From positions 1 to 51,341 of the forward strand of contig JAOPYC010000018.1 of the NCBI GenBank assembly GCA_025964795.1: 51,341 nucleotides of DNA. Reading direction: 5' to 3'. The translations under genes were made by a program, and so were the position numbers. This DNA comes from Marmoricola sp. (GTDB taxonomy: Bacteria; Actinomycetota; Actinomycetes; Propionibacteriales; Nocardioidaceae). Of the stretch, positions 25,601-33,484 are shown piece after piece. Positions within the stretch are counted from its first letter, which is position 1, and each line of letters opens with the position of its first letter. The notes beneath the pieces were generated by a model. That model saw nothing but the letters and a program-made list of their open reading frames with translations. It had not been told where the DNA came from and did no database searches.

Positions 25601-26036
25601 GTCGTTCTCCTTCTGTTGACGTCGTGAGCCCGACAGCTTCCGCTATCGGTGTGGGCTCGATGACTTCGATGGGTAGGGCGTTCTCGGCGACCGCCCTGAA
25701 GGACTGGTAGACGTCCAGCAGGGACTGCTTCTGCCGCTCGGTGAGCACGGGGTCCCCGAGGATGGCCAGCTCCACGGAGCGGACCTGACCGTCATCAGGG
25801 TTCAAGATCCCGGCCTGCACGTAGAGCTGCTCAGCAGAGATCCGTAGTGCCTTGGCCAGTTGCTGCAGCACTTCGGCCGATGGCCTGCGCAGACCGCGTT
25901 CGATCTGGCTCAGGTACGGGTTTGACACACCCGTCTGCTCCGCCAGTTGCCTCAGCGAGAGCTCGGCTGCCACCCGCTGCTCGTGGAGGTACTCCCCGAG
26001 CGACGAGACGGTCCTGCCGACCTGGATCTTGGCCAT
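25593..26036 (-). CDS. XRE-family helix-turn-helix regulator
   Basis: 147 residues with an N-terminal XRE domain (about 10-70: LSLRQLAEQTGVSNPYLSQIERG is the helix-turn-helix) and a helical C-terminal part (LTERQKQSLLDVYQSF). It is the Rv0474-type regulator upstream of hbhA and probably controls this operon. A 10-base direct repeat in the upstream gap may be its binding site. ATG follows AGGA. Confidence 0.9.
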   Translation of the reverse strand: MAKIQVGRTVSSLGEYLHEQRVAAELSLRQLAEQTGVSNPYLSQIERGLRRPSAEVLQQLAKALRISAEQLYVQAGILNPDDGQVRSVELAILGDPVLTERQKQSLLDVYQSFRAVAENALPIEVIEPTPIAEAVGLTTSTEGERHG

Positions 26037-26066
26037 GGCCCCATCCTGCTAACTCCTGCAAGCAAA

Positions 26067-26160
26067 AGCAAACGTAGGGGCGGTGAACAGGGTCACAACA
26101 CCCCTTATCTCACGATGAAAGATGAATGTTTGGGGTGCTAGCCAGCAGATAGCAAACGTA
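26067..26160. repeat. 10-bp direct repeat upstream of the HTH-HbhA operon
   Basis: AGCAAACGTA occurs exactly at 26067-26076 and 26151-26160 in the 144-nt gap between the HTH gene and the asparaginase gene. AAGCAAAAGC next to the first copy gives a partial third unit. The gap is unusually A-rich for this genome. Candidate operator pair for the XRE regulator. Confidence 0.5.
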
Positions 26161-26180
26161 TAGACCACGCCTGCTGCGGC

Positions 26181-27134
26181 TCAGGAGACGCCGACCGCCC
26201 GGATCTCCCCGACCGGCTTGCCGCCGCCGAGCAGCACCGACTCGCCCGTACGGCGCACCGCGGCGCCGTCCACGCCGGGCTCCTCGGTGACCCCCAGCTT
26301 CTCGAGCAGCGCGGCCATCACCACCGGCCGGGCCCGGGCGCCACCGTCGTCGGTCTTGGTGGCGAACGCCCGCCCGTCCGGGAGGGCTACGACGTAGCAG
26401 GACTCGGCGCCCGCCTTCCCGATCGCCCCGGGGATCGCCCGCAGCAGCGCGAGCTCGTCCCGGTGCGTCCCCGAGACGTACTCCGGATGCGCCCGCATCG
26501 CCTCGGCGATGCCACCTTCACCTCGGACCGCCAGCCGAGAGAACGCCCGGGCCAACCCGGTGAGCGACGTCGACAGCAACGGCGCCCCGCACCCGTCGAC
26601 CGCCACCTGGGCCGGCTCCCCCGTCATCCGCTGGAAGGTCGTGAGGATGCCCTGCTGCAAGGGGTGGTCCGGCGCGAGGTAGGTCGCGGTGGGCCACCCG
26701 TTGACGACGCACGTCGCCAGCATGGCCGCGTGCTTCCCGGAGCAGTTCATCAGCACCGACGCCTCGGAGCCGCCGTCGCGGAGCAGCTGCTCGCGGACCG
26801 CGTCGTCGAGCGGCCAGTCCGGCGGGGTCTGCAGGGCGGCCTCCGAGAGACCGGCGGAGGCGAGGATGCGCCGTACGCCGTCGACGTGGAAGTCCTCGCC
26901 GGAGTGCGACGCGCACGCCAGGGCGAGCAGCTCGTCCTGGAGGCCCAGCCCGGCCTCGACCATCCCGAGCGCCTGGATCGGCTTGTTGCACGACCGCGGG
27001 AGCATCGGCCCCGCGACGTCACCCGCGGACGCGAGCACCGCTCCGCCGGCGTCGATCGCCACCCACGAGCCGTAGTGGTGGCCCTCCACGAACCCGGAGC
27101 GGACGATCTCTGCGACGACGACGGGAGCAACCAT
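26181..27134 (-). CDS. Asparaginase (Rhizobium etli type II family)
   Basis: 317 residues. Family motifs are present: RSCNKPIQ (Ser-x-x-Lys), CASHSGED (second Ser), NCSGKHAAML, and DGCGAP. These match the thermolabile R. etli-type asparaginases, which use paired Ser-Lys dyads to hydrolyse asparagine to aspartate and ammonia. A TAGCGT -10 lies 6 nt before ATG at 27134 on the minus strand. Divergent from the APS kinase gene, with a 43-nt gap. Confidence 0.92.
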   Translation of the reverse strand: MVAPVVVAEIVRSGFVEGHHYGSWVAIDAGGAVLASAGDVAGPMLPRSCNKPIQALGMVEAGLGLQDELLALACASHSGEDFHVDGVRRILASAGLSEAALQTPPDWPLDDAVREQLLRDGGSEASVLMNCSGKHAAMLATCVVNGWPTATYLAPDHPLQQGILTTFQRMTGEPAQVAVDGCGAPLLSTSLTGLARAFSRLAVRGEGGIAEAMRAHPEYVSGTHRDELALLRAIPGAIGKAGAESCYVVALPDGRAFATKTDDGGARARPVVMAALLEKLGVTEEPGVDGAAVRRTGESVLLGGGKPVGEIRAVGVS

Positions 27135-27146
27135 GTGTCGACGCTA
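27135..27146 (-). promoter_or_regulatory. -10 element for leaderless asparaginase gene
   Basis: TAGCGT on the minus strand (27146-27141), 6 nt before the ATG. Confidence 0.45.
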
Positions 27147-27177
27147 TCGGCCCGCGCGGTCTGGCAGGATCGGCCGG

Positions 27178-28356
27178 GTGCCCGCACCGCAGTACTCCCC
27201 GAGCCCTCGCGAGCTGGACGACCTCGAGCTCCTCCTCTCCGGCGCCCTCGCCCCCCAGACCACCTTCGACGAGGCCACGGGGATCACCCTCACCCTCCCG
27301 CCCGAGCTCGCCGACGCCCCCCAGGTCGAGCTGGTCGACCCCGAGGGCCTCCCCCTGGGGCGATGGACCCCGACCTCACTGACCCAGCTGGCCACCCCCA
27401 CCTACGGCCCCTTCCGCCGCCTCCACCTCAACCCGGCCCAGGCCCGCGAGCAGTACGCCGGCCGCCTGGTGGTCCCCGTCGCCGCGCCGCTCACCGACGG
27501 CGACTTCGGGCTGGTCGAGCAACGGGCCGGTGAGCGCGGCGTGGTGCTGCTGGCCCTCAGCGGCACCGGCACGCCCGTGGACGTCTCCCCGGTCGGCCTG
27601 GTCCGCGCCACGCTGGCCGCTGCGGGGGTGCTGCAGCGCAACGGCTACCGCGCGGACGTCGTCGCGGTCCCGTTGGCGTCCCACGGCGACCCGGACCTCG
27701 ACCACCGGCTCGGCAAGCAGGTGGCCGCCAACTACGCCACCGACGAGGTGCTCGGGCTGACCGGCCAGGGCGAGTGGCCCGAGCAGATCGCCGCGATCGT
27801 GGCCCAGGACCAGCCCGGCGACAACGAGCGCGGCGTCGTGGTCTTCTTCACCGGTCTCTCCGGCAGCGGCAAGTCGACGCTGGCCCAGGCCCTCAAGGAC
27901 CGCATCCTCGAGGAGGGGCGACGCACGGTCACCAGCCTCGACGGCGACGTCGTACGACGGAACCTGAGCGCCGGCCTGACCTTCTCCAGAGCCGACCGCG
28001 AGACCAACATCCGGCGGATCGGCTGGGTGGCCGCGGAGATCGCCCGTCACCGGGGGATCGCGATCTGCTCCCCCATCGCGCCGTACGACGAGACGCGGCA
28101 GCAGGTCCGCCAGCTGGTCGAGGAGGCCGGGGGCGAGTTCGTGCTGGTGCACGTGGCCACCCCGCTCGAGGAGTGCGAGCGCCGCGACCGCAAGGGGCTC
28201 TACGCCAAGGCACGGGCCGGTGAGATCCCGGAGTTCACCGGCATCTCCAGCCCCTACGAGGAGCCCGCGGACGCCGCCGTACGCATCGACACGACCGACC
28301 GCACCATCCCCGAGGCCCTGGCCGACCTCCTGCCCCTCCTACCATTCCCGACATGA
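27178..28356 (+). CDS. cysC: APS kinase with degenerate N-terminal ATP-sulfurylase-like region
   Basis: 392 residues. The C-terminal part (from about 220) is APS kinase: P-loop FFTGLSGSGKSTLA, SLDGDVVRRNLS, FSRADRETNIRRIG, and the GLYAKARAGEIPEFTGISSPYE-like end, split here around the lid. It phosphorylates APS to PAPS. The first 200 residues resemble the start of ATP sulfurylase (LDDLELLLSGALAP, LVDPEGLPLG) but lack the QxRN and HxxH catalytic motifs, so this half is probably inactive. Real sulfurylase is CysDN at 33.5-35.7 kb. GTG start after CAGGAT plus 7 nt. The stop overlaps the TSUP gene as ATGA. Confidence 0.88.
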   Translation: MPAPQYSPSPRELDDLELLLSGALAPQTTFDEATGITLTLPPELADAPQVELVDPEGLPLGRWTPTSLTQLATPTYGPFRRLHLNPAQAREQYAGRLVVPVAAPLTDGDFGLVEQRAGERGVVLLALSGTGTPVDVSPVGLVRATLAAAGVLQRNGYRADVVAVPLASHGDPDLDHRLGKQVAANYATDEVLGLTGQGEWPEQIAAIVAQDQPGDNERGVVVFFTGLSGSGKSTLAQALKDRILEEGRRTVTSLDGDVVRRNLSAGLTFSRADRETNIRRIGWVAAEIARHRGIAICSPIAPYDETRQQVRQLVEEAGGEFVLVHVATPLEECERRDRKGLYAKARAGEIPEFTGISSPYEEPADAAVRIDTTDRTIPEALADLLPLLPFPT

Positions 28357-29324
28357 GCGACCTGTTCACCACCGCAGCGCTCTCGGTCCTCGTCGTGAGC
28401 TTCGGGGTCGGGATCGTGGTCGGGCTGACCGGGATGGGTGGCGGAGCCCTGATGACCCCGGCGCTGATCTTCCTCGGGATCAACCCGGTCGCCGCCGTGG
28501 CCAACGACCTGGTCGCGGCCAGCATCAACAAGTCGGTCGGAGCGAGCGTGCACTGGCGGCGCGGCTCGCCCAACCTGCGCCTGGCCGGCCTGCTGGTCCT
28601 CGGCTCGGTGCCGTGCGCCTTCGCCGGCGGCTTCATCGTGAAGGGCCTCGGGGACGCCAAGGCGCAGACCGACTTCCTGACCACGGCGATCGGCTGCGCG
28701 CTGCTGTTCACCGCCGCCACCTACGGCCTGCGGATGTACCTCCAGCTGCGCCACGTCACGTCGGGCAACGTCCTCAGCGAGGACGAGCCGACGGTGCGGA
28801 TCATCCCGACCGTGCTGGTGGGTGCGGTCGGCGGCCTGCTCGTGGGGATCACCTCGGTCGGCTCCGGGTCGCTGATCATGGTGGCGCTGCTGCTGATCTA
28901 CCCGACCCTGTCCGCCGTACGCCTCGTCGGGACCGACCTCGTCCAGGCCGTGCCCCTCGTCCTGGCGGCCGCGGTCGGGCACGTCCTCAACGACGGCGTC
29001 ACCTGGCACGTGCTCATCCCACTGATCCTGGGCGGTACGCCGGGCACCTTCCTCGGCGCCCGGATGGCGGCGTGGGTGTCCCAGTCGGTGATCCGCCGCG
29101 GCATCGTCATCGTGCTCACCGTGACCGGCCTGAAGATGCTCGGCGTCTCCCCTACCTGGGTGGGCATCATCGGGGCGGGCCTCCTGCTGCTCGGGCCCCT
29201 CGGGTGGGCCTTCGTCCGCCAGCAGCGAGGTCTGCCGGCGTTCGACAACAACGCCGCAGCCTGGCGGCTGCCCGAGCCCAACCCCGCCCCGACCCCGGAG
29301 GGGCAACGTCCGAAAAGGACGTGA
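28353..29324 (+). CDS. TSUP/TauE-SafE family membrane permease
   Basis: 323 residues with about eight hydrophobic segments and the two family repeats: GIVVGLTGMGGGALMTPALI near the N-terminus and GLLVGITSVGSGSLIMVALL in the middle. The family moves sulfite, sulfonates or sulfate-type anions. Overlap (ATGA) with APS kinase supports a role with sulfate or sulfite; direction and ion cannot be told from sequence. Confidence 0.88.
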   Translation: MSDLFTTAALSVLVVSFGVGIVVGLTGMGGGALMTPALIFLGINPVAAVANDLVAASINKSVGASVHWRRGSPNLRLAGLLVLGSVPCAFAGGFIVKGLGDAKAQTDFLTTAIGCALLFTAATYGLRMYLQLRHVTSGNVLSEDEPTVRIIPTVLVGAVGGLLVGITSVGSGSLIMVALLLIYPTLSAVRLVGTDLVQAVPLVLAAAVGHVLNDGVTWHVLIPLILGGTPGTFLGARMAAWVSQSVIRRGIVIVLTVTGLKMLGVSPTWVGIIGAGLLLLGPLGWAFVRQQRGLPAFDNNAAAWRLPEPNPAPTPEGQRPKRT

Positions 29325-29603
29325 TTGTGGTCACTTTCACTAGACGAGATGCCTGGTTTGCCCATGGTTGTCACGGCCAACGTCCCCGACAGGTCCGTAC
29401 GGTGGGAAACCCGCTCGGGGGCTGGACCGTCGAGCAAGGGGCGGGAGCGCCGTGCTCGGCCATGGCGCCGCCGCACCGTGGTTCGCGGACTAGACCGCGA
29501 GAGCCCAGCCGGTATCTCGTAACCCCCGAACCACTCACTCGTAACTAAGGTAGGAACCCGGTACTCCAGCATGGGGATATCGATTGAAATCGGGGGATTC
29601 TCA
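29325..29603 (+). other. 279-nt intergenic region upstream of the polysaccharide locus
   Basis: No gene is visible. It holds a perfect 6-bp hairpin TCGCGG/CCGCGA (29483-29488 with 29495-29500), a GGTCC...GGACC pairing around 29395-29430 enclosing GGG-AAA-CCC, and a CGATT/AATCG stem just before the next start. It may be a structured leader for the tandem sugar transferases. No known riboswitch pattern was recognised. Confidence 0.4.
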
Positions 29604-31034
29604 ATGGCGTCATCGGTCGTTCAAGCGACGCGGGTCAGTGCGGCACCACGCAGCGCACTCCGCTACATCCCCACCGTCGCCTCCGGCATCGATCTCGTCA
29701 TTCTCGCCGCCAGCGTCTTCGGCGCCATCGCCCTCCAACTGAGCACCGCCGACAGCAGCGCGGACGCCCACGTCGGCGACTCGCTCAACGTGGTCGGTCC
29801 CGTGATGATCCTCGGCTGGGTCGCCGCGATCTTCCTGATGGGTGGCTACCGGGCCCAGGTCTTCGGCGCCGGCCTCGACGAGTACAAGGCGACCATCAAC
29901 GCCTCGCTCGTCACCGCGGCCGCCGTGGGCATCGGGTGCTACCTGCTCCGCGTCGACCTCTCGCGCGGCTTCTTCGTCCTGGCCTTCGCGATCGGGATGC
30001 CGCTCCTCGTGGCGGGACGGGTGAGCCTGCGCCGCGGCGTCCAGCGGGCCCGCACCCTGGGCTCGCTCCAGCACCGGGTGGTGATCGCCGGAGCGGAGGG
30101 CCACGTCGACGAGATCGCCGCGGTCCTGAACCGCGAGAAGAAGCTCGGCTACAACGTCATCGGCGCCCTCACCCCCGAGCCGGGCGAGCGCCTGACCACC
30201 CACTCCGGCATCCCGCTGCTCGGCGCCTCACGATCGCTGGCCCAGGTGGCCATCGACGCGGAGGCCGACGTCGTCTTCCTGGCCGGCGGCGCCTTCACCT
30301 CCTCCGTCGAGATGCGCCAGCTGGCCTGGGACCTCGAGCACGAGGACATCGCGGTGGTCATCGCCCCGAGCGTGACGGACGTGTCGAGCGAGCGCGTGAG
30401 CGTGCGTCCCGTCGGCGGCATGCCCCTCATCCACCTGGAGCGGTCGCGCACGGCCGAGGCCGTGCCCCGCGCCAAGCGAGCCTTCGACATCATCGGCTCC
30501 CTGTGCCTGCTGGTCGCCTTCTCCCCCGTGCTCGTCTTCGCCGCCTTCAAGGTGTGGCGCTTCGACGGGGGTCCGGTCCTGTTCCGCCAGGCCCGCGTGG
30601 GTCGCGACGGCGCCGGCTTCCGGTGCTGGAAGTTCCGCACGACCGACGTGGAAACCATGGACGAGCTGCCCGCCGAGGGCGTGTTCCGGGAGGACGACGA
30701 CCGGCACGTCACCGGCCCCGGGAAGTGGCTGCGGCGCTTCTCGATCGATCAGCTCCCCCAGCTGGTGAACGTGCTGCTGGGCGACATGAGCCTGGTCGGG
30801 CCGCGTCCGCCGCTCCGCCACGAGGTCGCGCAGTACGACGACGACATGGCTCGTCGCCTGCGCGTCCGCCCCGGCATGACCGGCCTGTGGCTGATCTCCG
30901 GCCGCAACGACCTCTCCTGGTCCGAGACGATCCGGTTGGACCTCTACTACGTGGACAACTGGTCCGTGCTCCAGGACCTGACCATCTTGGCGCGAACCTG
31001 GGGTGCCGCACGCCGGTTGCGACGCCCTTACTGA
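29604..31034 (+). CDS. Polyprenyl-phosphate glycosylphosphotransferase-like protein with altered catalytic dyad
   Basis: 476 residues in the WbaP/WcaJ layout: N-terminal transmembrane helices (about 20-140), a CoA-binding-like cytoplasmic domain, then the C-terminal transferase domain. That domain normally attaches the first sugar phosphate to undecaprenyl phosphate. Here the SLDELPQL motif reads SIDQLPQL, so the catalytic Asp-Glu pair is Asp382-Gln383. KFRTM is KFRTT and GLWQVSGR is GLWLISGR. The neighbouring paralogue is canonical. ATG at 29604 is preferred because GGGGGA precedes it by 7 nt; an ATG 11 codons earlier has no ribosome site. Confidence 0.88.
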   Translation: MASSVVQATRVSAAPRSALRYIPTVASGIDLVILAASVFGAIALQLSTADSSADAHVGDSLNVVGPVMILGWVAAIFLMGGYRAQVFGAGLDEYKATINASLVTAAAVGIGCYLLRVDLSRGFFVLAFAIGMPLLVAGRVSLRRGVQRARTLGSLQHRVVIAGAEGHVDEIAAVLNREKKLGYNVIGALTPEPGERLTTHSGIPLLGASRSLAQVAIDAEADVVFLAGGAFTSSVEMRQLAWDLEHEDIAVVIAPSVTDVSSERVSVRPVGGMPLIHLERSRTAEAVPRAKRAFDIIGSLCLLVAFSPVLVFAAFKVWRFDGGPVLFRQARVGRDGAGFRCWKFRTTDVETMDELPAEGVFREDDDRHVTGPGKWLRRFSIDQLPQLVNVLLGDMSLVGPRPPLRHEVAQYDDDMARRLRVRPGMTGLWLISGRNDLSWSETIRLDLYYVDNWSVLQDLTILARTWGAARRLRRPY

Positions 31035-31100
31035 TCGGACCGATCCAGCACCAGCTTCCAGTCAACGCATACGTACAGCACAGCCAACGGGGGATACAGA

Positions 31101-32597
31101 ATGTCGACAACACGTTCGGACCATCTCGTCGAACAAGCCACACGGCTCGGCGAGCTCGGCCACGACGCTTCGCCCTCGCGCCGGGCCGCGCGTTCACTGC
31201 AGTACCTCCCCTGGCTGGCTCTGGGTGTCGACATGGTGAGCATCGCGGTCGCGCTGGGGTTCGCCGCCTGGGGACGGGCTCACCTCGGTCTGTTCGCGAT
31301 CCTGCCGCAGGAGCAGGCCGCGCGTCTGGGAGGCCCGGCCCTGGTCATCGGCGCCGGGTGGATCGTCACGACGTACCTGCTCGGTGGCTACCAGTCGAAG
31401 ATCTTCGGCGCGGGCACCACTGAGTTCCGCCGCGTCACGAACGCGGGTCTGGTCACCTCCGCCCTCGTCGGCATCGGTTGCTTCCTGCTGAAGTACGAGC
31501 TCCCGCGCGGATTCTTCGTGCTGGCCGTCGCGGCGGGCTTCAGCCTCCTGCTCCTGGGACGCCTGCTGCTCCGCTACATGCTCAAGAAGGCGCACCGCAA
31601 CGGCACCCTGCTCTACCGCACGCTCATCGTCGGCTCGGCGCCGTACGTCGACGAGGTCGCCGCCGTGCTCTCCCGGGATTCTTCGCTGGGCTACCGCGTG
31701 ATCGGCGCCCTCACCACCGGCGGCGGCACCGAGACCACCGCCGGCATCCCGGTCATCGGATCCGTGTCGGAGGTCACCGAGATCGCCCGTCAGCAGGAGG
31801 CCGACGTGGTGTTCTTCGCCGGAGGCTCCGTCGACTCCGCCGCCCAGCTGCGCCGGGTCGCCTGGGAGCTGGAGGACTCGGCCACGCAGGTGCTGGTCGC
31901 GCCGACCCTGACCGATGTCTCCCACGAACGCATCCAGCTGCGCCCGGTGGGCGGACTGCCCCTCATCCACCTCGAGAAGCCCCGCTCGGCCCTGGCCCGG
32001 CGCAAGGCCAAGCGCACGTTCGACCTCGTCGGCTCGTCGCTGCTGCTGATGGCGTTCTCGCCGATCTTCGCCTTCATCGCGCTCCAGATCTGGATGAACG
32101 ACCGCGGCCCGATCTACTTCAAGCAGGTGCGCATCGGCCGCGACGGCACGTCGTTCCGCTGCTGGAAGTTCCGCACGATGGCCGTCGACGCCGAGAGCCG
32201 CCTGGCCGAGGTGCTGGCCGCCAACGGTACCGAGCACAACGTCTTCGCCAAGCTCAAGGTCGACCCCCGCATCACCCGCCCCGGCCGCTGGCTGCGTCGC
32301 CTCTCGCTCGACGAGCTGCCGCAGCTGATCAACGTCCTGCGCGGCGAGATGAGCCTGGTCGGCCCCCGCCCCCAGGTCGCCGACGAGGTCGCCCTCTACG
32401 ACAACGCGATGGCTCGCCGGCTGCACGTCAGCCCCGGCATGACCGGCCTGTGGCAGGTCTCTGGCCGCTCCGACCTCTCCGTCGACGAGTCGATCCGCCT
32501 CGACCTCTACTACGTGGACAACTGGTCGATGTTCCAGGACCTGAGCATCCTGGGCCGCACTTTCGGCGCCGTCTTCAACTCCCGCGGCGCCTACTGA
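31101..32597 (+). CDS. Polyprenyl-phosphate glycosylphosphotransferase (initiating transferase)
   Basis: 498 residues, same architecture as the preceding gene: about four N-terminal membrane helices (about 35-150), CoA-binding-like domain, and canonical transferase domain with KFRTM, SLDELPQL (D404-E405), MSLVGPRP and GLWQVSGRSD. It should start polymer assembly on the lipid carrier at the inner membrane face. Start ATG follows GGGGGA. A strong hairpin follows the stop, so the two tandem paralogues form one unit. This copy is the likely active one. Confidence 0.94.
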   Translation: MSTTRSDHLVEQATRLGELGHDASPSRRAARSLQYLPWLALGVDMVSIAVALGFAAWGRAHLGLFAILPQEQAARLGGPALVIGAGWIVTTYLLGGYQSKIFGAGTTEFRRVTNAGLVTSALVGIGCFLLKYELPRGFFVLAVAAGFSLLLLGRLLLRYMLKKAHRNGTLLYRTLIVGSAPYVDEVAAVLSRDSSLGYRVIGALTTGGGTETTAGIPVIGSVSEVTEIARQQEADVVFFAGGSVDSAAQLRRVAWELEDSATQVLVAPTLTDVSHERIQLRPVGGLPLIHLEKPRSALARRKAKRTFDLVGSSLLLMAFSPIFAFIALQIWMNDRGPIYFKQVRIGRDGTSFRCWKFRTMAVDAESRLAEVLAANGTEHNVFAKLKVDPRITRPGRWLRRLSLDELPQLINVLRGEMSLVGPRPQVADEVALYDNAMARRLHVSPGMTGLWQVSGRSDLSVDESIRLDLYYVDNWSMFQDLSILGRTFGAVFNSRGAY

Positions 32598-32607
32598 CCC
32601 ACACGCC

Positions 32608-32657
32608 ACAACGAACGCCCATCTCGACCCCCCGCGGTCGACATGGGCGTTCGTTGT
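32608..32657 (+). terminator. Strong nested hairpin terminator after the tandem sugar transferases
   Basis: A 15-bp perfect stem (32608-32622 with 32643-32657) encloses a TCGAC/GTCGA inner stem. It lies 10 nt after the stop. Confidence 0.75.
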
Positions 32658-32745
32658 CTCTCCACGGGTCGCCACACGTCCGCAACTCGAGTCCCTCCCG
32701 TTGCTCGTCGATCGCAGAGGCCCTGATGCCTGAGATAGTGCTCAG

Positions 32746-33396
32746 ATGACTCAGCGGTTGGTTGTCATCGGTGCCGGGGGCTTCGGACGTGAGGTCCTTG
32801 ATGTCATCGAAGCAATCAACAGTTGTGCCGCCACCCCAGAATTCGAGCCCATCGGCGTACTCGATGACGGCACGCCCGAGGCAGCAGTGCTCGGCCCCTA
32901 TGGTGTGCAACACCTTGGGCCTGTGTCGCTACTGGGCGATCTCCCTCACGACGTCGGCTATGTAATCGGCATCGGCTCACCTGGCGTCAGGCAGGCCCTG
33001 GACCAGAAGGGGCTCGACCTCGGGCGGGTTTCCCCGGTTCTCGTCCACCCCAGTGCTGCCATCGGCCGTCACGCAGTCGAGCTCGGCCCCGGGACGATCG
33101 TCTGCTCGCACGTCTCGATCACCAACAACATCCGGCTCGGGCGGCACGTCCATGTGAATCTGAACGCCACGATCGGACACGATGCGGTGTTGGACGACTA
33201 CGTGACCCTCTCTCCGTTGGTGGCCATCTCGGGCAATGTGCACGCGGAGACGGGGGTGTTCTTCGGAACAGGAGCGAACGTCAATCCGGGGCTCACCATC
33301 GGTCGAGGCGCCGTTGTCGGCACCGGCGCGGCCGTGATCAAGGACGTTCCAGCTGGTCTCACCGTCGTGGGAGTCCCCGCGAAACCCCGTGCATGA
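32746..33396 (+). CDS. PglD/NeuD-type sugar O- or N-acetyltransferase
   Basis: 216 residues: an N-terminal PglD-like Rossmann domain (RLVVIGAGGFGREVLDVI), then left-handed beta-helix hexapeptide repeats (about 100-200: VHPSAAIG, VNLNATIGHDAVLDDYVTLSP, the general-base His in TIGHD). PglD acetylates UDP-4-amino sugars. With the DegT aminotransferase at 47.3 kb it could complete a bacillosamine-type or other amino-sugar precursor, although no dehydratase is in the window. Base composition is lower than in the flanks. Confidence 0.9.
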   Translation: MTQRLVVIGAGGFGREVLDVIEAINSCAATPEFEPIGVLDDGTPEAAVLGPYGVQHLGPVSLLGDLPHDVGYVIGIGSPGVRQALDQKGLDLGRVSPVLVHPSAAIGRHAVELGPGTIVCSHVSITNNIRLGRHVHVNLNATIGHDAVLDDYVTLSPLVAISGNVHAETGVFFGTGANVNPGLTIGRGAVVGTGAAVIKDVPAGLTVVGVPAKPRA

Positions 33397-33412
33397 GTCT
33401 CGGAGTTCGTGC

Positions 33413-33442
33413 CTGACAATCCCCAGTGAACAGATGTAGATA
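33413..33442 (+). promoter_or_regulatory. cysD-cysN promoter
   Basis: CTGACA (33413-33418) and TAGATA (33437-33442) are 18 nt apart, with TG directly before the -10. This is one of the few sites with both elements. It lies 43 nt before cysD. Confidence 0.5.
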
Positions 33443-33484
33443 CGATGACGCCGCTGTCTTCAGACGAGAGGTCAACCCAAACCG

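Noticed and set aside
29390..29435. A possible cyclic-dinucleotide riboswitch in the leader before the sugar transferases.
   Set aside because: The short pairings do not match the conserved cores of GEMM or ydaO-type riboswitches as I know them.
29571..29603. Earlier ATG for the first sugar transferase, adding 11 residues.
   Set aside because: No ribosome site or -10 at a fitting distance, while the ATG at 29604 has GGGGGA 7 nt upstream.
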